This document shows, piece by piece, positions 1-6,406 of a stretch of 64,000 nucleotides of DNA (positions within the stretch are counted from its first letter, which is position 1; the number at the start of each line of letters is the position of its first letter). Under the pieces are notes generated by a model that saw nothing but the letters and a program-made list of their open reading frames with translations, was not told the origin of the DNA and made no database searches. The translations under genes were made by a program, and so were the position numbers. The DNA is from Seohaeicola sp024304985. Lineage in GTDB: Bacteria; Pseudomonadota; Alphaproteobacteria; Rhodobacterales; Rhodobacteraceae. Location of the stretch: contig NZ_JARAMP010000011.1 in NCBI RefSeq assembly GCF_028802875.1, forward strand, positions 1 through 64,000. Reading direction: 5' to 3'.

Positions 1-158
1 TCGCTGTAGCTCCGCTGGCGGCCACGCTTGCCTGTCGGTGAGGCCTCCCAGATTGTCTCTGGGTCGAACCAGATTGTCAGCGAGCCCCGGCGCTTGAGCG
101 CTTCATTGTAGGCTGGCCAGTTCCTGGTCTTGTAGGTCGGGGGTATGTGTCTGCTCAT
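1..158 (-). CDS. IS5-family transposase, N-terminal part (runs off window)
   Basis: The minus strand from ATG at 158 reads MSRHIPPTYKTRNWPAYNEA, then a stretch containing LKRRGSLTIWFDP and PTGKRGRQ, and stays open to base 1. The KTRNWPAYNEALKRRGSL segment and the GKRGRQ segment are characteristic of the N-terminal region of IS5-family transposases in alphaproteobacteria. The catalytic DDE domain would lie beyond the window, so whether the gene is intact cannot be judged. Confidence 0.8.
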   Translation of the reverse strand, partial: MSRHIPPTYKTRNWPAYNEALKRRGSLTIWFDPETIWEASPTGKRGRQRSYS

Positions 159-222
159 GCATCCCAGCTACCACGCTGGATTCACGAGATGAATCCCTCA
201 CAGGATTTGTGCAACAGAGCCC
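1..222 (-). mobile_element. Right-hand end of an IS5-family insertion sequence (partial)
   Basis: The window opens inside an insertion sequence. The outer end reads, on the minus strand, as a GGGCTCTGTTGCACAAATCC-type terminus at about 203-222, the kind of end seen in IS5-family (IS427-like) elements, followed inward by a transposase start codon at 158. The other end lies before base 1, so length and target duplication cannot be read. Family assignment rests on the transposase N-terminus and the terminus together; the exact outer base is uncertain by one or two positions. Confidence 0.75.
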
Positions 223-262
223 GGTTGAAGTACTCAAAGGCTTGCTATCACTTGATTTAGCC

Positions 263-985
263 TCATCGACATGGGGGAACGCGACCACACCAGTCATTGT
301 CATGCTGACATGTTACATCGCGTGGTCTGCAGTTTGGCAGTTGCGATATTTTTGTTGGCCACGGGGTTCGACCTATGCTTCTAATTTCCTGTTGCAAGCG
401 CCGGGCGGTACCAAAATTGCTTCGTATGACGGCGTTTAAATCTATCGCAATTGCAGCTTGAGAAGGGTTATGGACCGTAGGTGCAGTTGCGGAATGGCAA
501 TTTTGTTGACAATTATACAGAACACCCGATTGAGATTGTATTATCATATTCGAAGGCCGCCCCCGAAACGTTTCAAGAGCCATAACCAGTTCCGCATTGC
601 GCCAACAAGAACTCAGGCAGTACTGAAAACGCTGGGCATTGTCCGCCATTAATGATGTTTCATTTTGGGCCGGTGTGGACACAGAGAGTGTGGCGATCCT
701 GTCACGCATGAGTCGCGAAAGGCAATTCCTATCCGGACCGCAGGCATCCCGTCGGACGATCCACGCTCGCTGGTCCGCAAGTACCTGGTCGCTCCGGCCT
801 TGTCCTGCGGACCCGCGTGCGGAGCGATAGGCGGCGGCCATCTCCCTGTCGAGCCGCGAGAGTTCGTCGTGAGCGCAGATTGTAATCTCGACAGGGGTTG
901 CTGCGAGGCTGCAGTCGAAGCTCGCCTGAGCATGGACAACTGGCGCGGGAAGCATAAAGATCGAGAGAAGCCAAAAAAGTCTCAA
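263..985 (-). CDS. Secreted LprI-like (lysozyme-inhibitor-type) protein
   Basis: A signal peptide (LLRLFWLLSIFMLPAPVVHA) precedes a domain with SFDCSLAATPVEITIC, LSRLDREMAAAYRSA, QRAWIVRRDACG and CLSRLMRDRIATL. This is the spacing of cysteines and charged helices of the LprI N-terminal (DUF1311) family, periplasmic proteins some of which inhibit lysozyme. The remaining roughly 110 residues carry further cysteine pairs and match nothing I recognise. No ATG gives a good signal peptide; TTG at 985 sits 7 bases after a GAGGGA ribosome-binding site, with another in-frame TTG at 988, so the start is inferred. The stop is 41 bases from the IS5 end, so the C-terminus could have been altered by that insertion. 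The domain call is fairly sure; the function is not. Confidence 0.68.
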   Translation of the reverse strand: MRLFWLLSIFMLPAPVVHAQASFDCSLAATPVEITICAHDELSRLDREMAAAYRSARGSAGQGRSDQVLADQRAWIVRRDACGPDRNCLSRLMRDRIATLSVSTPAQNETSLMADNAQRFQYCLSSCWRNAELVMALETFRGRPSNMIIQSQSGVLYNCQQNCHSATAPTVHNPSQAAIAIDLNAVIRSNFGTARRLQQEIRSIGRTPWPTKISQLPNCRPRDVTCQHDNDWCGRVPPCR

Positions 986-1264
986 CAAAAAATCCCTCAG
1001 AAGACACTCCACCTGACATTCCAAACTAACCGAAGGCTAAACAGAACTTGGTTGCAGTTCAAATCGACATCCCCCAAATGGCCTGCCGCTGGTGTTGTCG
1101 CGGTCGCGGAGATCCAGGTCCGCATTGCCGTCCTGAACGGCTACACCACACTCGGCATTCCCGTCACAGAGGTCGTGGGATAAGTCCGTCCGGGGAAGGG
1201 GGGGACGCCGGCCATCAGCCGATTTACACAATGGAGCCGTTCACGCATATCCTTGTTCATGCCA

Positions 1265-1627
1265 TCAGAATCTCCTGATGTTACTGCAGGTGCAGCACGG
1301 AATGTATACATTTTCGCATCCAACACGCCACCGCGCACATTGCCCTTGCCAATCGGTTACAATACAATCATTGCAACGCAGTTGCGTACAGCCATTACAA
1401 TAATAATCGCCACAATTTATCTGTGACATCTGCACCCAACCTTCCTGAGTCTTCACATTTGTTGATGCGCAGTTTATGAATGATTGCTCAGCGGGCGTAT
1501 CGATATCAAATCCTATGTAGGGGGTGTAGGATATATTGCTCACCAAACTTTCCGACTGGGCCGCCACTGGCTGGATAAACAAAGTGATGATGATAAGGCC
1601 TAGAGCTTGAGCAAATATTTTGAACAT
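1265..1627 (-). CDS. Small secreted cysteine-rich protein, unknown function
   Basis: This 120-residue protein begins with a signal peptide (MFKIFAQALGLIIITLFIQP, cleavage probably after VAA). The mature part has 11 cysteines, most of them in two clusters in the C-terminal half (NCGDYYCNGCTQLRCNDC and CARWRVGC...CCTC). Such density suggests disulphide bonding after export, or metal binding. The ATG is 7 bases after AGGGAG, a good ribosome-binding site. It lies on the same strand as the LprI-like gene 240 bases downstream and may share its transcript. I recognise no family. Base composition is more AT-rich than the core genes. Confidence 0.7.
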   Translation of the reverse strand: MFKIFAQALGLIIITLFIQPVAAQSESLVSNISYTPYIGFDIDTPAEQSFINCASTNVKTQEGWVQMSQINCGDYYCNGCTQLRCNDCIVTDWQGQCARWRVGCENVYIPCCTCSNIRRF

Positions 1628-1942
1628 TTATTATCTCCCTTATGCTTGCTAACGCAATAAGTTCGCACCGATCAGTTCAAAAAAGAAATTCATCCCACAT
1701 GTGGAAATTACTTCCCCACATATTGGTTACGATTCTCATCGTCCCATAAAACCAATTTTCGATCAAGTATATGATCGCATGTGAGAGGCTCTGATGACAT
1801 GACCGTCCTCCTTTGTGGAGCCTCGCAGACCCACCTTGGCATAAAGATGCCGTCGGGGGGGCACATCATCAGAGCCGGTGGAAATCAACAGTCCAAGTTA
1901 CCGAGTTCGTCCTGAACAACGAGATCAGGCGGCTTTGATGGC
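1628..1942. other. Intergenic stretch, AT-rich, with two inverted repeats
   Basis: No gene is visible here. It holds the ribosome-binding site of the cysteine-rich gene, a short palindrome-like segment at 1699-1721 (arms ATGTGG and CCACAT), and a longer inverted repeat at 1787-1876 annotated separately. The part after about 1880 leads into the IS5-type transposase fragment and is probably its 3' flank. Confidence 0.5.
1787..1876. repeat. 90-bp segment bounded by 11-bp inverted repeats
   Basis: The arms GGCTCTGATGA (1787-1797) and TCATCAGAGCC (1866-1876) are perfect inverse complements. Inside lies a small hairpin GGCAT-AAAG-ATGCC (1838-1851). The segment has no reading frame. It could be a miniature inverted-repeat element or an insertion-sequence terminus beside the transposase fragment. 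No flanking duplication was obvious. Confidence 0.45.
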
Positions 1943-2293
1943 CTAATGATCTGGCCCAACGCCCGAACGCGTGTTCAGGAGCATGCCGATGATGCAGGCA
2001 AACAAAGCCCGGAGGTGGGCCAGGATCTTGCGGATGTTATGGCCGCAGCCACAAAGGACCGCAAAGCGGGTGTCGCCAAAGCTGCCCGTCAGCGGACAGC
2101 GTGACAGGCGGCCGTCGGTCTTCACGTGACCGATCTCTGTCTTAATCGAGCTGCGTCGGCGAAGGTCTGAGATCAGCTTTGGCGTCAGGCCGCGGCGGGT
2201 GCTGCTGGCCAGAACGCGGGTCGCCTCCACGCCATGACCGCGATAGCCTCCGCCGACAACAGCCAGTTCATGGCGTTGGCCCGTCAGGATTTT
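1943..2293 (-). pseudogene. IS5-type transposase, C-terminal fragment
   Basis: The minus-strand frame from about 2293 reads KILTGQRHELAVVGGGYRGH, then a stretch with RRSSIKTEIGHVKTDGRLSR, FGDTRFAVLCGCGHNIR and a stop at 1943. The segments YRGH, RRSxIxxxIGHxKxDxR and CGHNIR are the C-terminal end of the DDE domain of IS5-type transposases, including the region around the catalytic glutamate. A TGA directly upstream in the same frame (2294-2296) and the absence of the N-terminal two thirds show a decayed remnant. Confidence 0.8.
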
Positions 2294-2356
2294 TCACTGT
2301 TCCAAGGGATTGGCCAGCGTGTGGCCATCTTAGGATTTCCCAGGTCAAGCTATATC

Positions 2357-2540
2357 AAAAAATGTATTTACAACATTTAATATTTATGTATAATAGACAT
2401 ATACTTGGACTTCAACCCTTTGACACTGAGCAAAACTCATGAAACCCACACTTCGCAAATCCATTGTTCTCTTCGTTCTGGCAAACACACTTGCTGGCCC
2501 GGCGGCCGCTTGCTCTTCTAGCTCTGGCTTTATCGCAGAA
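2357..2540 (+). repeat. Direct repeat, copy 1 (promoter, leader and signal-peptide coding part)
   Basis: From the run of six A at 2357 through the first thirty or so codons of the gene at 2439, this segment is nearly identical to 4724-4899, differing by scattered substitutions and a 6-base indel (one extra Ser-Ser in copy 1). Both copies include promoter, leader and signal-peptide codons, so the duplication covers the expression signals as well as the coding part. Confidence 0.85.
2367..2394 (+). promoter_or_regulatory. Sigma-70-type promoter for the secreted-protein gene at 2439
   Basis: TTTACA at 2367-2372 and TATAAT at 2389-2394 are separated by 16 bases in a strongly AT-rich stretch, a near-consensus housekeeping promoter. 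The start codon follows 44 bases after the -10 hexamer. The same arrangement is conserved in the second copy at 4734. The ribosome-binding site before the ATG is poor (GAGCAAAACTC), which is unusual with so strong a promoter. Confidence 0.7.
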
Positions 2541-2819
2541 ATTTATTGCAGGATGGGGACTAGTATCCAGGAACTCCAGGAACAGGCACGTCAGATGGGG
2601 ACGCCCCATCGAACTTATCCTCTAGCAGTTCTAGGTGGTTCTTTCGCGTCACAGCCTTTCTTTGGGCAGACCAACGCCTTTATCCCGCTACTGGTTCCTA
2701 ATGAATGGCCGCAACACTCGCAAACTGGATTTGCAAACCCGAACCAGAACAACAACAGCGTGAGCCCGAACTTCCAGTTTAATAGCGAAAATGAAAGGAT
2801 GACAATATCCCTGAATTGA
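2439..2819 (+). CDS. Secreted or lipoprotein-like protein, paralogue 1, unknown function
   Basis: This 126-residue protein starts with a signal peptide (MKPTLRKSIVLFVLANTLAG, then PAAAC). The cysteine after AAA gives a weak lipobox, so it may be a lipoprotein or a Sec-exported protein with a terminal cysteine. The mature part is rich in Pro, Gln, Asn and Ser and contains FGQTNAF, EWPQHSQTGFANPNQNNNS. Its signal peptide is the same as that of the protein at 4805 apart from one residue, and WPQHSQ and NPNQNNNS recur there, so the two are paralogues. The 393-residue gene follows after 24 bases. No known family is recognised. Confidence 0.72.
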   Translation: MKPTLRKSIVLFVLANTLAGPAAACSSSSGFIAEIYCRMGTSIQELQEQARQMGTPHRTYPLAVLGGSFASQPFFGQTNAFIPLLVPNEWPQHSQTGFANPNQNNNSVSPNFQFNSENERMTISLN

Positions 2820-2843
2820 ATAAAATATCAGGCATAGCATTAT

Positions 2844-4025
2844 ATGCATCAGGTTAGAACAGTGACCGAGCTTGAAGTGCCGCTCGTGTCCTATCGGGAT
2901 TTTGTTCAATTATTCATGAGAACAACTATGCGTGATGCGCTTTATCCACGACTTGCTAAGCTTTGTCAAACGGATCTGCCAATTAATTCTGTACAAGACT
3001 TCAAGGTTGAACTCTTTGATGTATTGAAAGTTTGTCAAGTTGATCCAGAGAACGAATACTTATTAAGATCCATGGCGCACTGTTTGATGCGCGCTGCACA
3101 AGTCGTCTTTGGGTCGGCTACTCTTGTCCTAACTCTGACTGAGCCGCGACGTAGACAAGTCTATTTTGCAGTTCTTGCATACCTCCAGAAAGCAAATCAG
3201 CTTTATGAAATAGCCACTAATGATGTCGCAAGACAGGCTCTGCTTGAGCGGTTGCTGATGCAGAGTAATGAAGATCTGATTAGTGGCGTATACGGATCAT
3301 GCCCTGATGGCTACCTCCGTCTCGTTACTCGGATAGGAGAAGAGGCGGCAGATCCGGACTTTTACCTTGGACTTTTTACTCTCTTGTCGGAAGCTCCATC
3401 TCTTTCGCAACATATATTCAACGCAGTCGAAGGAGATCTCAGAGATCCACTGCATCGTGAAATCGTGGAGTTGATATTTCAACTTCCTCGTACGAAGCAA
3501 TCTGTACGACTGGCAAAGTGCTTTGGCACTTCATCGCGTTTCGATAATTTCATGCAGTTATATAGCACGATTACCGGCAATACGATAATGAGCGAAGAAC
3601 ACAGCTACCGCATTTGCATTGGCGAGTCTCCTGCACGAGTAATAAATGATGTTTATCTCAGTATACCCTTTAATGACCCCGTCATCAATATGCCTGCCTT
3701 CCATTACGTTTCTAATGGCTATGAGCTCCTCGACGTGGCGCAGAAATTCAGAAATTGTCTTCGAGACTATGTAGAGCAAGCCCTAAAGGGTGATCATCAA
3801 TACTATGTTTGGAACAAGCCAGGAGCACGCGAGGCGATAGTCTCGATTGTGAACGATACTCCTTTCGGATGGCGACTTTCTGACGCTCGGCTCGCGGACA
3901 ACAAGCCTGTGGAATACGATCATCAGGCGGAGCTGTTTGCCCTTGTCGAAAAGCGCGGGATTCGCACAACAAGATCTGTCCGGTTAATGATGCGCTCATA
4001 TCTTGACCTGGGCGGGGATACTTAG
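2844..4025 (+). CDS. Unknown 393-residue protein, weak PcfJ-like C-terminal resemblance
   Basis: The protein has no signal peptide or membrane segment and is largely alpha-helical by residue pattern. Its N-terminal 250 residues match nothing I recognise. Residues roughly 295-370 contain VAQKFRNCLRDYVEQALKGD, then QYYVWNKPGAREAIVSI and WRLSDARLADNKPV. This resembles the LHNCVxxYxxxIxxG plus basic-strand layout of PcfJ-like domains, found in plasmid and mobile-element proteins, but the match is weak and from memory. It lies 24 bases after the secreted-protein gene and probably shares its promoter. The start at 2844 has no clear ribosome-binding site; GTG at 2862 is an alternative. It is AT-rich compared with the core and probably acquired. 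Confidence 0.62.
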   Translation: MHQVRTVTELEVPLVSYRDFVQLFMRTTMRDALYPRLAKLCQTDLPINSVQDFKVELFDVLKVCQVDPENEYLLRSMAHCLMRAAQVVFGSATLVLTLTEPRRRQVYFAVLAYLQKANQLYEIATNDVARQALLERLLMQSNEDLISGVYGSCPDGYLRLVTRIGEEAADPDFYLGLFTLLSEAPSLSQHIFNAVEGDLRDPLHREIVELIFQLPRTKQSVRLAKCFGTSSRFDNFMQLYSTITGNTIMSEEHSYRICIGESPARVINDVYLSIPFNDPVINMPAFHYVSNGYELLDVAQKFRNCLRDYVEQALKGDHQYYVWNKPGAREAIVSIVNDTPFGWRLSDARLADNKPVEYDHQAELFALVEKRGIRTTRSVRLMMRSYLDLGGDT

Positions 4026-4150
4026 CCTCAGCTTGATTACTTATTGGAGGACGACGAAGTTTTGGAGCGTGGTTTTGAGATACGATAGGCTAGGTGTTTG
4101 ATCCCATGGTTTGATGGTGCGATCCTTTCTGAGGAATGGAAGGAAGCATT

Positions 4151-4219
4151 ATGGGACAAGTTCGTCACGGGAGCGCCGCGACCACGCACGCCGTCAGAGC
4201 TGCAAACGAGCAAGAGTAG
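4151..4219 (+). pseudogene. IS481-type transposase, N-terminal remnant
   Basis: The frame reads MGQVRHGSAATTHAVRAA and then stops at 4217-4219. MGQVRHGSATTTHAVRAA is the start of IS481-family transposases common in alphaproteobacteria. The sequence just upstream (from about 4100) also looks like the leader of such an element. Everything after the first 18 codons is missing. Confidence 0.6.
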
Positions 4220-4369
4220 GTCGGCTTCTTCCCTTCAACGACGGGGCGTCCGGCGACACCATCGCGGCTGGTCCCCGGGTTGCTTTACCTCCAGCACGCC
4301 TACCGTCTGTCAGACGAGGCGGTCGTCGCACGCTGGGTTGAGAATCCCTTCTTTGGTTGCCGCCCGTAA
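4220..4369 (+). pseudogene. IS5-type transposase, internal fragment
   Basis: The forward frame reads RLVPGLLYLQHAYRLSDEA, then VVARWVENPFF and a stop at 4367. LLYLxHAYxLSDEAVVxxWVENP is a hallmark of IS5/IS1182-type transposases, normally about 60-90 residues into the protein. Both ends are gone. Together with the C-terminal fragment at 1943-2293 on the opposite strand it brackets the secreted-protein and 393-residue genes. Confidence 0.68.
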
Positions 4370-4723
4370 TGCAAGAGGCTCCATGTGCGGTCTTCTTTCA
4401 GGCCTCGATGTGCGGCGCTTCCAGAAGCCGCGGGCCGGTATGGTGATCAGCAGGTCGGGTCCAAATCTACTATGAGAGTTCTGATGCTCATGGGATTATG
4501 CTAGTTTCCCCGATCCTGTTCGATCGTTGCGCCCATTCAGGTCATCGTCTTCTCACACTCCCCCTTTGCACCGGAGTCAGCAGGTTACAACAGGGTGGTC
4601 ATGCCCTCAACCGTGCAGGTGCAGGGGCTTGGGTCGCACCATCAGTGCATGAGCGGCAGGCATATTTGGGGTCGCAGGCAACCCCTTAGAGTCTGATGGT
4701 CACTGTTGAGGGCGAACAAGGAT
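4370..4723. other. Intergenic stretch with no gene seen
   Basis: No reading frame here has a plausible ribosome-binding site, family resemblance or coding bias. It looks like eroded insertion-sequence debris between the transposase fragment and the second secreted-protein promoter. Confidence 0.45.
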
Positions 4724-4899
4724 AAAAAATGTCTTTACAACATTTAATATTTGTGTATATTAGACATATATCTGAACTTCACCCTTTGACACGGAGCAAA
4801 ACTCATGAAACCCACACTTCGCAAATCCATTGTTCTCTTCGTTCTGGCAAACGCACTGGCTGGCCCGGCGGCCGCTTGCTCTTCTGGCTTTCTCGCAGA
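4724..4899 (+). repeat. Direct repeat, copy 2 (promoter, leader and signal-peptide coding part)
   Basis: Nearly identical to 2357-2540, as described for copy 1. Both copies point the same way about 2.37 kb apart, so recombination between them would delete paralogue 1 and the 393-residue gene. Confidence 0.85.
4734..4761 (+). promoter_or_regulatory. Sigma-70-type promoter for the secreted-protein gene at 4805
   Basis: TTTACA at 4734-4739, 16-base spacer, TATATT at 4756-4761, in the same context as the promoter at 2367. The -10 differs from copy 1 by one base. Confidence 0.65.
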
Positions 4900-5335
4900 T
4901 CTCGCTTGCAGGGCTGGGATTATTAGCCAGCAAGATGCACGTGCGCTTGACCGCGTACATGCTAACATGGGCTCTCCCCTCGATCGGGTTCCAGGCGCTG
5001 CTCTTGGTGCTGTTCACCCTGGACTAGGGGCTCTTTACGAAGGGAACCAGCAATATATTCGTCGTGACACAAACCCGACCTTTCCTGGAACTGTTCAAAG
5101 TGATCCTTTCGCGTCACCGCCTATCTTTGGACAGACCCCTCTTTGGCCGGCTCCTAATCCTTGGCCGCAACATTCGCAAAGTGGCCCTTTCGCGTCACCG
5201 CCTATCTTTGGACAGACCCCTCCTTGGCCGCAACATTCACAAACTACATCTACAAACCCAAACCAGAACAACAACAGCCGCACGATAAGATTTGGGTTTA
5301 CGAAAGGAAATGGACCGTCCATTTCGGTTGAATAA
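4805..5335 (+). CDS. Secreted or lipoprotein-like protein, paralogue 2, proline-rich repeats
   Basis: This 176-residue protein shares its signal peptide (MKPTLRKSIVLFVLANALAG, PAAAC) with the gene at 2439. The mature N-terminal part contains CSSGFLADLACRAGI, QDARALDRVHANMGSPLDR and PGLGALYEGNQQY. The C-terminal half holds two copies of PFASPPIFGQTP, each followed by WPQHSQ, then a TNPNQNNNS segment shared with paralogue 1. Low complexity, high Pro/Gln/Asn and the exported start suggest an extracellular or envelope-attached protein. No family is recognised. It ends 19 bases before the stop of a convergent recombinase gene. Confidence 0.72.
   Translation: MKPTLRKSIVLFVLANALAGPAAACSSGFLADLACRAGIISQQDARALDRVHANMGSPLDRVPGAALGAVHPGLGALYEGNQQYIRRDTNPTFPGTVQSDPFASPPIFGQTPLWPAPNPWPQHSQSGPFASPPIFGQTPPWPQHSQTTSTNPNQNNNSRTIRFGFTKGNGPSISVE
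5105..5230 (+). repeat. In-frame tandem repeat, 81-base period
   Basis: A 45-base unit starting CCTTTCGCGTCACCGCC occurs at 5105-5149 and again at 5186-5230 with one mismatch, an offset of 81 bases (27 codons). It encodes the PFASPPIFGQTP repeats. The near-identity implies a recent duplication and a site prone to length change. Confidence 0.85.
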
Positions 5336-5342
5336 ATAGAAT

Positions 5343-5368
5343 GAGCGGCCTAGTCACTTGGGCCGCTC
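5343..5368 (-). terminator. Hairpin terminator between convergent genes
   Basis: GAGCGGCC (5343-5350) pairs with GGCCGCTC (5361-5368) around a 10-base loop that contains the recombinase stop codon. On the minus strand the stem is followed by ATTCTATTTATTC, moderately T-rich, so it best serves the recombinase operon. It may also stop the plus-strand transcript. Confidence 0.6.
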
Positions 5369-6406
5369 AACTAACTCCATCTCCAGGATCTCCGCATAGC
5401 TTCTACCTGCCTCGATGGTGCACGCATGGATGTAATGCCGCTCTGCGGTGCCAAAGGACGCATGCGCCAGCAGAGGACGGATCAATCGGGCATCTTTGGG
5501 CGATGCGCGGGACAGGGTTGTGGCGGCGGCATCCCGGAACAGGTGCGGGGACACCTGCACGCCTGTCAGGCGCTTGGTGATCTGACCGATCCGATGGGCA
5601 AAGTAGTTAGCTTGATAGGGCGCGCCGCGGTCGTCGATCCAGAGCAGGCTATGCGACTGGCCGCCGCGTAACAGGAACCACGGGCGGACTTCCTCCACAT
5701 AACGGCGCATAACTGGCTCCAGCGTCTTCGGTACAGGCGCCTCCCATGGCAGCTTGTTCTTCGTCATGTCGCCGGAAAGGCGAATTGTGATGTGATCCTT
5801 GGCCACCTCGAACGACTTTTCCAGATCAAGCTCGATGAAGGACCGGCGGCGCATCGGCATCATGGTGAGCAAGGCCACCATCGCCCCGTCCCGCCGGAAT
5901 TTGGCGGCTTTCAACGGGGTGCTCGCGGCATCGGCATCGGGGCCGGCATAGCGCAGCCCGGCCTCAAACAGCACCGCGCTGGACAGCACCCGGCCATCCT
6001 TGCGGTGGCTCTGGTGGTTTTTGGCCCGATAATCCAGCCATTTTATGGCGCGGTCCTGTACGGCCCAGTCCTGGTCCGGATCCGCGCTGGAAAGTATCCA
6101 GAAGACAGAGCTGACGTACATGTGCTGGGTGACGGAACTGGTGTGGGCCAGAGCCTCCAGCCATGCCGCTAATCGACCTGCTGTGAGGCGCTGTGGCGGC
6201 GGCTGCAGCAAGGCTGCAGTATCTTCCCTGCCCACCCACCCAATCCAGCGCGCATAGTGCTTACACAGCATCTCCTGCGTCGTCAGGCGCAGATGCGACA
6301 GGGCGCCTGCATCATCGAGCAATCCGCCATGATGGAACAGGGCGTGCCACATCCGCTTGTCGGAATCCGGCCAGGCGTCGAAGGGTAAAGCAAGGGGCGT
6401 GGTCAT
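5354..6406 (-). CDS. Tyrosine recombinase, second of a tandem pair
   Basis: This 350-residue protein has the catalytic layout of phage-integrase-type tyrosine recombinases: Arg in MPMRRRSFIELDLEK, SPHLFRDAAATTL (the HxxR box), LLAHASFGTAERHYIHA supplying the second His and the nucleophilic Tyr. The N-terminal roughly 150 residues would be the SAM-like core-binding domain. Its ATG overlaps the TGA of the upstream recombinase by 4 bases, so the two are translationally coupled. All catalytic residues are present, so it appears active. Paired or triple recombinases of this kind occur in self-contained mobile modules. The target of this pair cannot be read here. Confidence 0.85.
   Translation of the reverse strand: MTTPLALPFDAWPDSDKRMWHALFHHGGLLDDAGALSHLRLTTQEMLCKHYARWIGWVGREDTAALLQPPPQRLTAGRLAAWLEALAHTSSVTQHMYVSSVFWILSSADPDQDWAVQDRAIKWLDYRAKNHQSHRKDGRVLSSAVLFEAGLRYAGPDADAASTPLKAAKFRRDGAMVALLTMMPMRRRSFIELDLEKSFEVAKDHITIRLSGDMTKNKLPWEAPVPKTLEPVMRRYVEEVRPWFLLRGGQSHSLLWIDDRGAPYQANYFAHRIGQITKRLTGVQVSPHLFRDAAATTLSRASPKDARLIRPLLAHASFGTAERHYIHACTIEAGRSYAEILEMELVERPK

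Noticed and set aside
1699..1721. DnaA-box-like TGTGGAA/TTCCCCACA segment before the cysteine-rich gene.
   Set aside because: Only one pair in isolation, no AT-rich unwinding region and no replication genes; better read as a small palindrome.
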